Positions 36,219-45,160 are shown, numbered from the stretch's first letter. The stretch is DNA of 64,000 bases from Bacteroidaceae bacterium (GCA_017631315.1 JAGBTN010000016.1:149098-213097), one strand, 5' to 3'. The notes: generated by a model from the sequence alone, not told the origin. Translations and numbers: made by a program.

Positions 36219-37469
36219 ATGAAAAAGAACATTTATTCACTTATCTTGTTCCTACTGGCGCAGTGCACCTTGTCATTTGCTAGTATAACAGATGTAAGTA
36301 CGATTGACAATGTAATATATATTAAACCATTTGAAGCAAGTGCCGGTTCACAGACAGACATTTCTATTAGTATGAAAAATACGGCAAACATTCGTGGCTT
36401 CCAGTTTGACTTGTTTCTTCCAGAAGGTATCACGGTTGTAAAATCCAGTAAAGGTAAAATCCTTGGAGAACTCAATCCTGAACGTTTGCCAGAAGAGGAC
36501 GAGCATCAGTTAACATTCAGTGAGCAACCTACTGGAGCAATACGTTTCCTTTGCAGTTCGATATATGACGAGACATTTACAGGTACTGATGGGGAGATTG
36601 CAAAACTCACAGTAAACATCAGTCCGGATATGGCAAAAGGAAAATACCCTATTCTTATGAAAGGAATGCTGCTCAACGAGACAGATATATCAAAATTCTA
36701 TGAGACGGACCTGATTGAAACAATAGTTACCATAAACGAGCAGGGAGACAATCGCACTGTTCTCGACGAAAATTCTGCTATTGTTCCCGAATCTGCCACA
36801 GGAGTAAATATTCGTGTCCTACGCACCATCAATGCTAACGAATGGAGTACAATCTGTCTGCCTTTCGCTATGACGGACACACAGGTAAAAGAAACATTTG
36901 GTAACGATGTTCAGATAGCAAATTTTGAGGGAACAGAGCCTGAATTTGACATTGACGACAATGTTGTGGCAATTACCTCCAAATTTACAAACGTAAACGC
37001 CATTGAAGCTAATCATCCCTATATTATCAAGGTATCTCAACCCATGACTGGATTTACTCTCGACAATGTTGATATTGTTGCCAGCGAAGAAGATGCTTGC
37101 ATTGAATATGATAACGGGAAAACAGGTTCTCGTCGAGTTGTATACAGCGGTTTCTATGGTACCTATCGTGCAGAGACTGTTCTTGAGGAGTACTCACTTT
37201 TCCTCAATAGCAACAAATTTTGGTACTCTATGGGCCAGAACAAAATGAAAGCTTTCCGTGCTTATTTCTACTTCCTGGATATTCTGACAAATGTAGAAGA
37301 AGCTCCAAAAGTGATTGAATTTAAGATTGAATCTGATGATGCAACAGCCATTGACGAGATAGATAACAAACAGGCTTTGGACAATAACCTATATAATACC
37401 ATAGGTCAGCGTGTCGACAAAGACTACAAAGGAATCGTAATTAAAAGTGGGAAAAAATACTTAAAATAA
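36219..37469 (+). CDS. Secreted protein with one cohesin-like module and sorting tail
   Basis: A 416-residue protein. A signal peptide (1-21) is followed by a cohesin-like module (about 25-170) nearly identical to module 2 of the preceding protein. A beta-rich region (about 190-370: VLRTINANEWSTICLPFAM, NHPYIIKVSQPM), common in Prevotella surface proteins, follows. It ends with a tail, LYNTIGQRVDKDYKG and VIKSGKKYLK, like the T9SS-type tails of its neighbours. It lacks a dockerin. It is the third gene of a tight secreted-protein operon and the small ORF at 37475 follows 5 bp later. Function is unknown beyond likely surface display. Confidence 0.8.
   Translation: MKKNIYSLILFLLAQCTLSFASITDVSTIDNVIYIKPFEASAGSQTDISISMKNTANIRGFQFDLFLPEGITVVKSSKGKILGELNPERLPEEDEHQLTFSEQPTGAIRFLCSSIYDETFTGTDGEIAKLTVNISPDMAKGKYPILMKGMLLNETDISKFYETDLIETIVTINEQGDNRTVLDENSAIVPESATGVNIRVLRTINANEWSTICLPFAMTDTQVKETFGNDVQIANFEGTEPEFDIDDNVVAITSKFTNVNAIEANHPYIIKVSQPMTGFTLDNVDIVASEEDACIEYDNGKTGSRRVVYSGFYGTYRAETVLEEYSLFLNSNKFWYSMGQNKMKAFRAYFYFLDILTNVEEAPKVIEFKIESDDATAIDEIDNKQALDNNLYNTIGQRVDKDYKGIVIKSGKKYLK
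36372..36710 (+). repeat. Cohesin-like module duplicated, copy 2
   Basis: The second copy of the block at 35592-35930, at the same offset throughout. Recent duplication or gene conversion between neighbouring genes explains it best. Confidence 0.85.
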
Positions 37470-37474
37470 AAAAA

Positions 37475-37657
37475 ATGAAAAAAGAATATATCGTACCCTG
37501 TATAAAGCAGGAAAGAGCAGAATGTTGCCAAATTCTTGCCTCTAGTGGCGTCTCTGGCGATAATGGTATCGAATATGGAGGTGTTGACGTCGATGGAAAC
37601 TTGGAACCTGCTGCTAAAGAAAATCACAACTTTAATATTTGGGATAATCAATGGTAA
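37475..37657 (+). CDS. Small conserved-type peptide (60 residues), unknown function
   Basis: It begins MKKEYIVPCIKQE and contains CCQILASSGVSGD and YGGVDVDGNLEPAAKE, ending in FNIWDNQW. Short peptides of this layout (MKKxYIxPxI, then a LLAxSG motif, then GGVDxDG and an acidic/aromatic end) recur in Prevotella and related genomes, often next to surface-protein genes. This comparison is from memory. It has no signal peptide or transmembrane segment and three cysteines. It starts 5 bp after the preceding stop and is followed by a perfect palindromic terminator, so it is the last gene of the operon. Confidence 0.75.
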   Translation: MKKEYIVPCIKQERAECCQILASSGVSGDNGIEYGGVDVDGNLEPAAKENHNFNIWDNQW

Positions 37658-37680
37658 GTAGATAAAACCAGATATAACAA

Positions 37681-37710
37681 TTGGGGATGTACCACGTGGT
37701 ACATCCCCAA
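37681..37710 (+). terminator. Perfect 30-bp palindromic terminator
   Basis: TTGGGGATGTACCAC and its exact complement meet with no loop and are followed by TTATTG. It could serve both strands: the MalY gene ends at 37764 on the minus strand. Confidence 0.85.
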
Positions 37711-37763
37711 TTATTGTTTCAACCAAATCAACTTACTAATGTTCGGCAGAGGACATAGACACA

Positions 37764-38951
37764 TTATAGGCCTTTTGACTTGCAGGCGTTAATTATTCTG
37801 TCGAGGGCTTCGTTGACTACAGAACGAGGGCAACCCACATTCATACGCATGAAGCCGAAACCGCCTTTGCCGAACATTGCTCCGCTATTCATGCCAACCT
37901 TGGCGTCGAAGGCAAAGAAATGGTTGAGTTCCTCTTGAGTCTTGAAGCCTAAGCCTGTGCAATCGAGGAATACCAGGAAACTTGCTTCGGGTATGATAGG
38001 ACGAATGCGAGGACATTCCTTTGCAAAGCGTTCTGCGACGAGGTCGATGTTGCCTTGCACATAGTCGAGCATCTGCTGCTTCCACGCTCTGCCTTCCTCG
38101 CTATAGCAAGCCATTACGCAGTCGCAGGCAAAGACATTGCCGAGGTCTTGATCCGTGCCCCATATGTAGTTGAAGTATTGCTCGCGAAGTTTCTCATCGT
38201 AAACAATGGCCTGACTTGCCACGATGCCGGGCATGTTGAAGGTCTTCGTAGGAGCCTGAAGAGTGACGCTGATGCGGCGTGCTTCCTCGCTGACGCTGGC
38301 AAAGGGTATGTGTTTTCTGCCCTTGAAGAGCATGTCGCAATGTATTTCGTCGCTTATCACAACAACACCTTCTTCTGCGCAGATATGGGCGACCTGCTGC
38401 AAATCTTCCTTCGTCCAACATATGCCTGCCGGATTGTGTGGGTTGCAAAGTATCATCATTTTGCAGCCCTTTATATCGCGACGAAGTGCATCGAAATCCA
38501 TTGCGAATGAGGTTTCCGTACGACGCAACGAAGACTGTACGACTTCGCGCTTGCAGGTCTCTGGTACAAAACAGAAGGGATGATAGACGGGTTCTTGTAT
38601 GAGGATGCGGTCGCCCTTCTCTGTGAAGGCTTGCAAAGCAAGGAAGATGCCGCTCACAACGCCAGGAACATATACAATCATCTCGCGTGTGATGTCTACA
38701 CCATGCTGTTCTTTGTTCCAACGAATGATGCTTTCGTAGTAAGGAGGATTCTGGCATGTGTAGCCCAAAATGCCTTGCTCCGTGCGTTTGCGTATGGCAT
38801 CGAGCACAAAAGGAGGTGTTCGGAAGTCCATATCTGCCACCCACATCGGGATGAGGTCGTCGGTTCCGCATTCGTTCTTCACGCGGTCTATCTTTATCGC
38901 ATCTGTTCCTTTACGGGAAACTATCTCGTCGAAGTTGTATTTCGTCACCAT
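37764..38951 (-). CDS. MalY/PatB-type PLP-dependent C-S lyase/aminotransferase
   Basis: A 395-residue fold-type I PLP enzyme. It begins with the MalY/PatB pattern (YNFDEIVSRKGTDAIKIDRV, then PMWVADMDFRTPPFV). CNPHNPAGICW, VVISDEIHCDM and the PLP-lysine region QAPTKTFNMPGI are intact. Members cleave cystathionine or other C-S bonds and release ammonia, pyruvate and thiol. It is the last gene on this minus-strand stretch, 23 bp after mnmA. Confidence 0.93.
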   Translation of the reverse strand: MVTKYNFDEIVSRKGTDAIKIDRVKNECGTDDLIPMWVADMDFRTPPFVLDAIRKRTEQGILGYTCQNPPYYESIIRWNKEQHGVDITREMIVYVPGVVSGIFLALQAFTEKGDRILIQEPVYHPFCFVPETCKREVVQSSLRRTETSFAMDFDALRRDIKGCKMMILCNPHNPAGICWTKEDLQQVAHICAEEGVVVISDEIHCDMLFKGRKHIPFASVSEEARRISVTLQAPTKTFNMPGIVASQAIVYDEKLREQYFNYIWGTDQDLGNVFACDCVMACYSEEGRAWKQQMLDYVQGNIDLVAERFAKECPRIRPIIPEASFLVFLDCTGLGFKTQEELNHFFAFDAKVGMNSGAMFGKGGFGFMRMNVGCPRSVVNEALDRIINACKSKGL

Positions 38952-38974
38952 TCCTAATTCTTCCTTCTTTATTC

Positions 38975-40072
38975 TTAATTTGTCTTATATATCCCTATCT
39001 CCCCGCTTCCGTAACAGATGGTTGCATCGGCATCGTAGATGCAGCCGAACTGACCAGGTGCGATGCCTTGAATAGGGGCGTCGCTATGGATGTGATAACC
39101 TTCGTCGTCAAGGCTGATGAAACCTGGCATAAAGTGATCCACATGACGCACCTTGAACTGAATGGGCATAGGCTCGTCGCCTTTCAAGACGGGCAAAGGC
39201 TCTGTGATGAAGTGGAAGTCTGCCAGACGGAAGTCGTGTCCGTACTGCAATTGTGTGTCCCAGCCATTCGCCACAAAGATGATGTTCTTCTTGACATTCT
39301 TCTTCACAACGAACCACGGACCACCACTCAAGCCCAGGCCTTTCCTTTGACCGATGGTGTGAAACCAAAAGCCTTTGTGCTTTCCAACAACCTTGCCTGT
39401 TTCGATATCTATAATCTTTCCCTCCTGTTCGCCCATAAAACGACGCAGGAAATCGTTATAGTTTATCTTTCCAAGGAAGCAGATGCCCTGACTGTCCTTG
39501 CGTCTGGCACTCGGAAGTTTGGCATCGAGTGCAATCTGGCGCACCTCTTCCTTCATGAGATGGCCTATCGGGAAAATGGTATGTCTGAGTTGTTCGTAAC
39601 TGAGTTGCGCGAGGAAGTCGGTCTGGTCCTTGACCGGATCTTTGGCTGTTCCGAGCCACATCTTACCGTTCCGCTCGACGTTTGTAGCATAATGACCTGT
39701 GGCAATGTAATCGTAGCAATGCCCTACCCTCTGCTCGAACGCGCCGAACTTGATGAGACGGTTGCACATCACGTCGGGATTGGGCGTAAGACCTTTCTTT
39801 ACTCGCTCGATAGCATAGCCAACGACCTGTTCCCAGTATTCTTTCTGAAGGTCGGTCACCTCGAGTTTCAACCCATACTTTCGGGCTGTTGCCTGCGAGA
39901 GTTCTATGTCCTCTTCTGCCGCACACGACGAGTCTTCCCCGTCCATACCTATTTTTATGTAATGTAAGTCGGGTTTCAGTCCTGCCTCACAAAGTTGATG
40001 CACCACGACAGCACTGTCCACTCCACCGGAAATGAGAACGGCAACACTGCCCTTTATATTTTTATAATCCAT
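38975..40072 (-). CDS. mnmA: tRNA 2-thiouridylase
   Basis: A 365-residue PP-loop ATPase that installs the 2-thio group on U34 of Lys, Glu and Gln tRNAs. [15 protein letters not shown] is the PP-loop. The catalytic cysteines lie in [16 protein letters not shown] and [11 protein letters not shown]. The start is set at 40072 ([12 protein letters not shown]): the 12 upstream residues in frame enter a repeat array and look non-coding. A CAEE insertion near residue 48 is unusual but short. Confidence 0.95.
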   Translation of the reverse strand: MDYKNIKGSVAVLISGGVDSAVVVHQLCEAGLKPDLHYIKIGMDGEDSSCAAEEDIELSQATARKYGLKLEVTDLQKEYWEQVVGYAIERVKKGLTPNPDVMCNRLIKFGAFEQRVGHCYDYIATGHYATNVERNGKMWLGTAKDPVKDQTDFLAQLSYEQLRHTIFPIGHLMKEEVRQIALDAKLPSARRKDSQGICFLGKINYNDFLRRFMGEQEGKIIDIETGKVVGKHKGFWFHTIGQRKGLGLSGGPWFVVKKNVKKNIIFVANGWDTQLQYGHDFRLADFHFITEPLPVLKGDEPMPIQFKVRHVDHFMPGFISLDDEGYHIHSDAPIQGIAPGQFGCIYDADATICYGSGEIGIYKTN

Positions 40073-40082
40073 ATCGACTCTT

Positions 40083-40170
40083 AAAACTATACACGTTAAG
40101 TTGCCCAACTATACACGTTAAAATGGCAAACTATACACGTTAACTTTGACGATTTAACACGTTAACTTTT
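40083..40170. repeat. 22-bp-period intergenic repeat array D (4 units)
   Basis: CTATACACGTT begins at 40087, 40109 and 40131, and a TTAACACGTT unit continues at the same 22-bp spacing. On the minus strand it reads ACTTAACGTGTATAGT with a TTGGGCA-type linker, the same consensus as arrays B and C. It fills the gap between the NigD-like gene and mnmA. Confidence 0.87.
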
Positions 40171-40218
40171 TCATCCACTCAAGCCATCTGATTGTCAAGT
40201 GCTTAGGAGACGAGGCGA

Positions 40219-40827
40219 TTAATGCTTTTTGAATGTCCAAACCTGCTCTCCGTCGAAGGTTTTTATGTGCAGAGCAATGAGGTTCCCTGCCGGTATTGTC
40301 TCGAACTCGTCAATGCAAATGCTGGCATATACGGTCGCTGTATAGGATAGCGGATCGCCATTTTGTCTGTGATGGAGGCTGATATGCGTGGTGTTCCCAC
40401 TCGTCTCGTCGATGCGATAGCCCCAGTATTGTGTGCCTCCTTGCGTGAGTGGGGAAAGATGCAGGTTAATATATCGACCTGATTGCCATACGCTTGTGAC
40501 CTTCACTGGCTCGGAATCGTAGGCGAGTTGTGTAGAGTCGCGAAGCATATAAGCACCCGTTGCATGGTAGAGCGTCGCCTTGTGCCCGTCGGCAACATAC
40601 CCACAAACAGCACGATAGTTTGCATTCTTATCGTAACCTTCCTGCGGATTGGTGATGGTATAGGTCTGCTCGTTGTCTGTCGTCAGTTCAATCATCGTGC
40701 CCGCATCATCGGTTCGTATCATGGCAAACTCCGTTAGGATGTTTGGATAGAAGTCCGACGCTTCGTCATCGCCATTGTTGCATGAGGCAAGAGCGGCAAC
40801 CAACAAGAGCAACACACACTTTTTCAT
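40219..40827 (-). CDS. NigD-like lipoprotein
   Basis: A 202-residue protein with a lipoprotein signal (VLLLLVAALASCNNGDD). The rest fits the NigD-like family of Bacteroidales: an N-terminal OB-like barrel, then a C-terminal beta-sandwich with SVWQSGRYINLHLSP and the final TFDGEQVWTF. NigD was named from the nig bacteriocin-related cluster of Bacteroides, but the biochemical role is unknown. Its start overlaps the acyltransferase stop by 4 bp (ATGA). Confidence 0.82.
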   Translation of the reverse strand: MKKCVLLLLVAALASCNNGDDEASDFYPNILTEFAMIRTDDAGTMIELTTDNEQTYTITNPQEGYDKNANYRAVCGYVADGHKATLYHATGAYMLRDSTQLAYDSEPVKVTSVWQSGRYINLHLSPLTQGGTQYWGYRIDETSGNTTHISLHHRQNGDPLSYTATVYASICIDEFETIPAGNLIALHIKTFDGEQVWTFKKH

Positions 40828-41981
40828 CTCAGCGCATTTTGTTTGTTGAATACTGGGTTGGCGTACATCGTCAGGATGCGTTCGCGCAGGAAATTCTCGT
40901 CCTTGTTTGCTATCTCAACCAAGTCGATACGACTCTGGAGATAAGTTTCGAAGACTTTGCGTTCCTTTTCGGTATAGTGGCGGGCGTATGTAGAAGTGCC
41001 GTTCAGCATATCGGCGGCAACATAATTGCCGGGGAAAAGACTATATCCGGCATGAATCTGCTGGTCGATGCGTCGGGCTATCTCAGAAAAAACCTCTGTC
41101 TTGGGCAGTTCCGAGAGTTCGTCGAGCCAGGTATTGATGCATGGCATAGCCTCGTAGTGGATGCGTCCCTTCTTTCCGAAAATACCTATTTTCATGTTAT
41201 CGAGGTCGTCCTGCTTGCTCTTCTTGAACGACGGATTGTCCCTCTTCTGCTGGAACTCCTGGGCTTTGAGGTAATCGCAAGGGTCGTACTCGTAACTGAT
41301 ACTGAGCGGAACAAGACAAAATTCCTTGAGGCGGTCGATGACGCTACCTTCGCCTGCCATTGCAAACATCTTGAGGAGAGACTCCTGTGTGTGGTCGCTG
41401 CTGTCCTTTGCACGGCCTTCGCGCTGCGCTATCCAGATATTCTCGCGCTTCTCCTGAATGGCATAATGCATGTAGCGACTCATTCTCTGACTGCTTTCCA
41501 TGAGTTCCCGAGGGCTGAGTCCGCGTTTAACCGTGAAGGCTTTATTGAGTTTGACAAGCGTCTTAATCCAGGGATAGATGAGAAGATTGTCGCCGATGGC
41601 AATCTCGCAAGTCGTTGGGAAGTGATGTTCGTGCAACATCAAATCGAGAATAGCACTGTCGAGCACAATGTCACGATGGTTACTTATGAAGGTATAACGC
41701 TCCGGACCGGGAGCAATACCGCTGTAAGCAAAAGTGTAACCATTGCTGCACTTGCGCAAAAGGCGACGTATAATCGGTTTGATAAACCGCAATTGGAACT
41801 GTAAAGGCGTGTTCACACCTACGAATGCCAAGCGCACCAGTCCATTGCGCATCCAGTTTGGCAACCAAGGAACAAAGCCCTTGAGCAAGCGCGAGAACTG
41901 TCTGTCGGCAAGAAGACTCTCAACGGCTTGCTTCACTTCGCCTGCCCCATAGGGACGTATCTCATCGAATTCGTTTTGCAT
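40824..41981 (-). CDS. Glycerolipid acyltransferase (PlsC/PlsB-like)
   Basis: A 385-residue protein with an acyltransferase active-site region YTFISNHRDIVLDSAIL. NHRDIVLD resembles the NHxxxxD box, with one extra residue before the Asp. FTVKRGLSPRELM may be the glycerol-phosphate site. EGRAKDSSDHTQ and PLSISYEYDPCDYLK are further conserved blocks. It probably acylates glycerol-3-phosphate or a related lipid at the membrane. It overlaps ddl by 20 bp and the NigD-like gene by 4 bp. Confidence 0.85.
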   Translation of the reverse strand: MQNEFDEIRPYGAGEVKQAVESLLADRQFSRLLKGFVPWLPNWMRNGLVRLAFVGVNTPLQFQLRFIKPIIRRLLRKCSNGYTFAYSGIAPGPERYTFISNHRDIVLDSAILDLMLHEHHFPTTCEIAIGDNLLIYPWIKTLVKLNKAFTVKRGLSPRELMESSQRMSRYMHYAIQEKRENIWIAQREGRAKDSSDHTQESLLKMFAMAGEGSVIDRLKEFCLVPLSISYEYDPCDYLKAQEFQQKRDNPSFKKSKQDDLDNMKIGIFGKKGRIHYEAMPCINTWLDELSELPKTEVFSEIARRIDQQIHAGYSLFPGNYVAADMLNGTSTYARHYTEKERKVFETYLQSRIDLVEIANKDENFLRERILTMYANPVFNKQNALR

Positions 41982-42960
41982 TTTCCAGTGTATCCTCTAT
42001 GATATCAGTCATAACATCGCGAATATCCAAGCCTGCAGCCCTCACCTGCTGAGGAATGAAGCTCGTAGCAGTCATTCCAGGCGTAGTATTTATCTCGAGC
42101 AAGTTAATCTTGTCGCCTGCAGTGATGATATAGTCAATGCGGATAATACCATGACAACCCAGCAGATCGTATATCATCGAAGTCAGTTTGCTGACTCTCT
42201 CTGCAAGTTTATCGCTGATGCGGGCAGGCGTTATCTCACTTACCTGGCCGTTGTACTTGGCATCATAGTCAAAGAATTCATTCTGCGGAACCACCTCAGT
42301 GATAGGAAAGACTACACTTTTCTGCTTCGTCTTATAGCAACCGCAAGTGATTTCCGTACCGCCCATGAAGGATTCCACCATCACATCTTCTCCCTCCTCC
42401 AAAGCAAGTTCAATTGCCGGACGCAGAGCCTCGACAGTCTTAACCTTCGTCGTGCCGAAAGAAGAACCTCCTCGAGAAGGCTTCACAAAACAAGGCAGAC
42501 CTATACGAGACACGATATCCTCGTCGCTCACCTCCTTGTCGTGGCCTATCTTGACAAGCAGGCTGTCGGCAACAGACACGCCAAAAGCACGCATGTAATT
42601 GTTCAGCACAAACTTGTCGTAAGTAAGAGCCTCCACAAGCACACCGCAGGTTGAATAAGGCATCCCAATGAGGTCGAAATAACCTTGCAGTTCACCATTC
42701 TCTCCAGGAGCACCATGAATGGTAATATAGCACATGTCCGGACGGATTCTCTCGCCTTCTACCACGAAACTGAAATCGTCTTTACATACCATCGCACGAC
42801 TGCCATCGGGGAGCATTGCCTCCCACTTGCCGGCACAAATCTCTACTTTATATATAAGGTAACGTTCAGAATCTATAAACGAAGCAATGCCTTCTGCGCT
42901 ACGCATACTGACATCATGTTCCGAACTGTCACCTCCACAGACTATTGCAATTGTTTTCAT
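41962..42960 (-). CDS. ddl: D-alanine--D-alanine ligase
   Basis: This 332-residue ATP-grasp enzyme joins two D-Ala for peptidoglycan. IAIVCGGDSSEHDVSMRSA is the N-terminal Ddl signature. LPCFVKPSRGGSSFGTTKV is the ATP-binding strand and loop, and IRIDYIITAGDKINLLEINTTPGMT holds the metal ligands and catalytic Arg region. It is 28 bp after rluD in a cell-envelope/ribosome operon (PASTA, rluD, ddl, acyltransferase). Confidence 0.97.
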   Translation of the reverse strand: MKTIAIVCGGDSSEHDVSMRSAEGIASFIDSERYLIYKVEICAGKWEAMLPDGSRAMVCKDDFSFVVEGERIRPDMCYITIHGAPGENGELQGYFDLIGMPYSTCGVLVEALTYDKFVLNNYMRAFGVSVADSLLVKIGHDKEVSDEDIVSRIGLPCFVKPSRGGSSFGTTKVKTVEALRPAIELALEEGEDVMVESFMGGTEITCGCYKTKQKSVVFPITEVVPQNEFFDYDAKYNGQVSEITPARISDKLAERVSKLTSMIYDLLGCHGIIRIDYIITAGDKINLLEINTTPGMTATSFIPQQVRAAGLDIRDVMTDIIEDTLENAKRIR

Positions 42961-42988
42961 TATATCTTAAATCTTATGCTTCTAAACC

Positions 42989-44068
42989 TTATAATACTTG
43001 GCTTCTTGCCCTCCATTTGTTAATCAGTGCTGTCATATCTTCTGGCAAATCAGAAGAAAAATACATCTCCTCGCCCGTTGTCGGATGAATGAAGCCCAAA
43101 GTCTTTGCATGTAATGCTTGCCTTGGACAAAGGGCCATACAGTTATGAATGTATGCCTTATAAGAAGACGTCTGCTCGCCTCGCAGTATCTGATCCCCTC
43201 CATATCGTTCGTCGGCAAAGAGTGGATGGCCGATGTGTCGCATGTGTGCCCTTATCTGGTGCGTTCTTCCCGTTTCGAGATGACACTCAACAAGTGTTAC
43301 CGGGCCAAAACGTTCCAACACCTTATAATGTGTAATGGCAGGCTTTCCTATCTCTCCATCCATGGGATAAACATCCATCTGCAAACGGTCCTTTGCATGC
43401 CTGCCTATGTTGCCCGTAATGGTGCCCTCGTCGTCAGCAAAAGGTCCCCAGACGAGTGCATTATATTCGCGCTTCGTTGTATGGTAGAAGAACTGCTTGC
43501 AAAGACTTGTCTTGGCATCCGCCGTTTTAGCAATAACCAAAAGACCACTGGTGTCCTTGTCTATACGATGAACCAAACCGACTGTCGGGTCATTGGGGTC
43601 AAAACCTTTGTCATCGCGCAAATGCCAAGCAAGAGCATTGACAAGCGTCCCACTATAATTACCACAACCGGGATGCACAACAAGACCTGCCGGTTTGTTA
43701 ATGACGAGCAAAGCATCATCCTCGTAAACAACATTAAGAGGCAAATCCTCCGGAATGATTTCCCAATCACGCTTAGGATGGTCAAGAACAAGCGTAATGA
43801 TGTCGCCTGCCTTAACCTTATAATTGCTCTTGATTGGCTTGTCGTTTGCTCTTATGCTTCCTGCATCGGCTGCCTTCTGTATGCGGTTACGACTGGTTCC
43901 CGGCATGTGGTCCATCAGGAACTTGTCCACACGGACAGGAGTTTGCCCCTTGTCGACCTCAATGCGCCAATGCTCGTGTTCTTGAGGAAGACCTTCCGAA
44001 AGGTCATCTTCAAAATCCTCTTGCTCCTGAGCATAGTGAAGAAGTATGTTGTCTTCTAATTCAGCCAT
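42989..44068 (-). CDS. rluD: RluA-family 23S rRNA pseudouridine synthase (RluD-like)
   Basis: A 359-residue protein with an N-terminal S4 domain (RVDKFLMDHMPGTSRNRIQKA) and a pseudouridine synthase core. The catalytic Asp is in VHRIDKDTSGLLVIAKT, with GRTHQIRAHMRHIGHPLFAD further on. RluD modifies 23S rRNA helix 69. Other RluA-family members are possible, but S4 plus this length favours RluD. It starts 2 bp after the PASTA gene stop. Confidence 0.93.
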   Translation of the reverse strand: MAELEDNILLHYAQEQEDFEDDLSEGLPQEHEHWRIEVDKGQTPVRVDKFLMDHMPGTSRNRIQKAADAGSIRANDKPIKSNYKVKAGDIITLVLDHPKRDWEIIPEDLPLNVVYEDDALLVINKPAGLVVHPGCGNYSGTLVNALAWHLRDDKGFDPNDPTVGLVHRIDKDTSGLLVIAKTADAKTSLCKQFFYHTTKREYNALVWGPFADDEGTITGNIGRHAKDRLQMDVYPMDGEIGKPAITHYKVLERFGPVTLVECHLETGRTHQIRAHMRHIGHPLFADERYGGDQILRGEQTSSYKAYIHNCMALCPRQALHAKTLGFIHPTTGEEMYFSSDLPEDMTALINKWRARSQVL

Positions 44069-44070
44069 TT

Positions 44071-44724
44071 TCAGAGTTCCTCTTCGTAGTATTCTAAGCC
44101 ATCTGTATCGCCACCCAAGAGCTCGGCATCCAGCGAATCGCCTATCTCGCCAATGTCTTCTCTGCTACTTTGGGTACTATTGCCTACAACGAGTACGATC
44201 GGCACATCACAAGGCACACGCTCTCCCGTATAAACTTCACGGCCATTCACCTTAAGCGCAAGCACCCAATCAGGGTCGCCCGGAACGAATTCCATAGGGC
44301 CGATTTTGAAACCCAATGCACGCAAACGGGCTTCAGCCTCACGTCGCGAACAATTGCCCGCAATATCAGGAATGAGGTTCGTCGGTTTTTGCTTTCGATT
44401 GACTGTAAGGTATATTTCGCGCCCCGACTTAACACGGCTGCCAGAAACCGGCCTCTGCTCTAAAACAATGCCGGCAGGTTGTTCACGCACATATGTGGAA
44501 TCTACCACAACGGCCACAAGCTGCAATCTGTCTAAAGCATACTCGGCATCGCCCATCATCATGCCATTCACATCAGGGACTTCAACACTCTCCCCGTGCA
44601 TGGTATACTTCGTCATCCAAACACCAAGACCAACGAATAGCGCAATGCCAACAAGCAACATCGCTATAACATTCCAATAGACAACAGGCCCAAAAAGTTT
44701 CTTACGAAAACTACCAAAAGCCAT
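44071..44724 (-). CDS. PASTA-domain membrane protein
   Basis: A 217-residue protein with a transmembrane helix (about 18-36: VIAMLLVGIALFVGLGVWM) and two to three PASTA repeats (VEVPDVNGMMMGDAEYAL, NLIPDIAGNCSRREAEARL). PASTA domains bind peptidoglycan fragments in kinases and penicillin-binding proteins. Here they stand alone, as is common in Bacteroidetes, in a conserved run with rluD and ddl, which points to envelope work. The tail is very acidic. It is preceded by a 48-bp palindrome. Confidence 0.88.
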   Translation of the reverse strand: MAFGSFRKKLFGPVVYWNVIAMLLVGIALFVGLGVWMTKYTMHGESVEVPDVNGMMMGDAEYALDRLQLVAVVVDSTYVREQPAGIVLEQRPVSGSRVKSGREIYLTVNRKQKPTNLIPDIAGNCSRREAEARLRALGFKIGPMEFVPGDPDWVLALKVNGREVYTGERVPCDVPIVLVVGNSTQSSREDIGEIGDSLDAELLGGDTDGLEYYEEEL

Positions 44725-44767
44725 AACTCTGAATTCAATTTAATTATTTCTTCGACAAAGATAGTAA

Positions 44768-44815
44768 TAAATAAGGAAAAGAAGTAAGGCGCGCCTTACT
44801 TCTTTTCCTTATTTA
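44768..44815 (-). terminator. 48-bp perfect palindrome (terminator of rpmH)
   Basis: The sequence from 44768 to 44815 is perfectly self-complementary around GGCGCGCC. It lies between the rpmH stop (44830) and the PASTA start (44724) on the minus strand. The T-rich lower stem and flanks fit a terminator for rpmH. Confidence 0.75.
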
Positions 44816-44829
44816 ATGTAAATTTAGAT

Positions 44830-44985
44830 TTACTTACCGTGTCTTTCGTCTGAAACTGTGAGTTTCTTACGTCCTTTTGCACGACGTGAAGCCAATACAC
44901 GACGGCCATTGGCTGTCTTCATTCTTTGACGGAAACCGTGCTTGTTGCTACGGCGACGGTTGTGGGGCTGAAATGTTCTTTTCAT
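44830..44985 (-). CDS. rpmH: 50S ribosomal protein L34
   Basis: A 51-residue protein that begins [18 protein letters not shown], continues with [18 protein letters not shown] and ends TVSDERHGK, the full L34 signature. It sits in the large ribosomal subunit. It is divergent from efp. Minus-strand TAATTTTG at 45030-45037 is a likely -7 box. In many bacteria rpmH lies near dnaA, which is not seen here. Confidence 0.97.
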   Translation of the reverse strand: MKRTFQPHNRRRSNKHGFRQRMKTANGRRVLASRRAKGRKKLTVSDERHGK

Positions 44986-45029
44986 ATCTATTTTTGCTTA
45001 ATGTTATATACACATCACGATTCGGGGTG

Positions 45030-45037
45030 CAAAATTA
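45030..45037 (-). promoter_or_regulatory. Likely -7 box of rpmH
   Basis: On the minus strand it reads TAATTTTG, matching TAnnTTTG, 45 bp before the rpmH start. No perfect -33 TTTG was found. Confidence 0.6.
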
Positions 45038-45111
45038 CATTTATTTTTTCATTTACACAAGTATTACGCAACTTTTTCTTCTTTATTTATTCCTCTTTTG
45101 TATTATTTTCT

Positions 45112-45119
45112 TACCTTTG
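45112..45119 (+). promoter_or_regulatory. Likely -7 box of efp
   Basis: TACCTTTG matches TAnnTTTG, 42 bp before the efp start. A TTTG at 45097-45100 is too close to serve as -33. Confidence 0.65.
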
Positions 45120-45160
45120 CACCACAAAATAAAACAACGTATAACAAAAGAACTTATTTT

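Noticed and set aside
43118-44059. Plus-strand frame of 313 codons
   Set aside because: It is antisense to the RluD-like synthase, whose motifs are intact.
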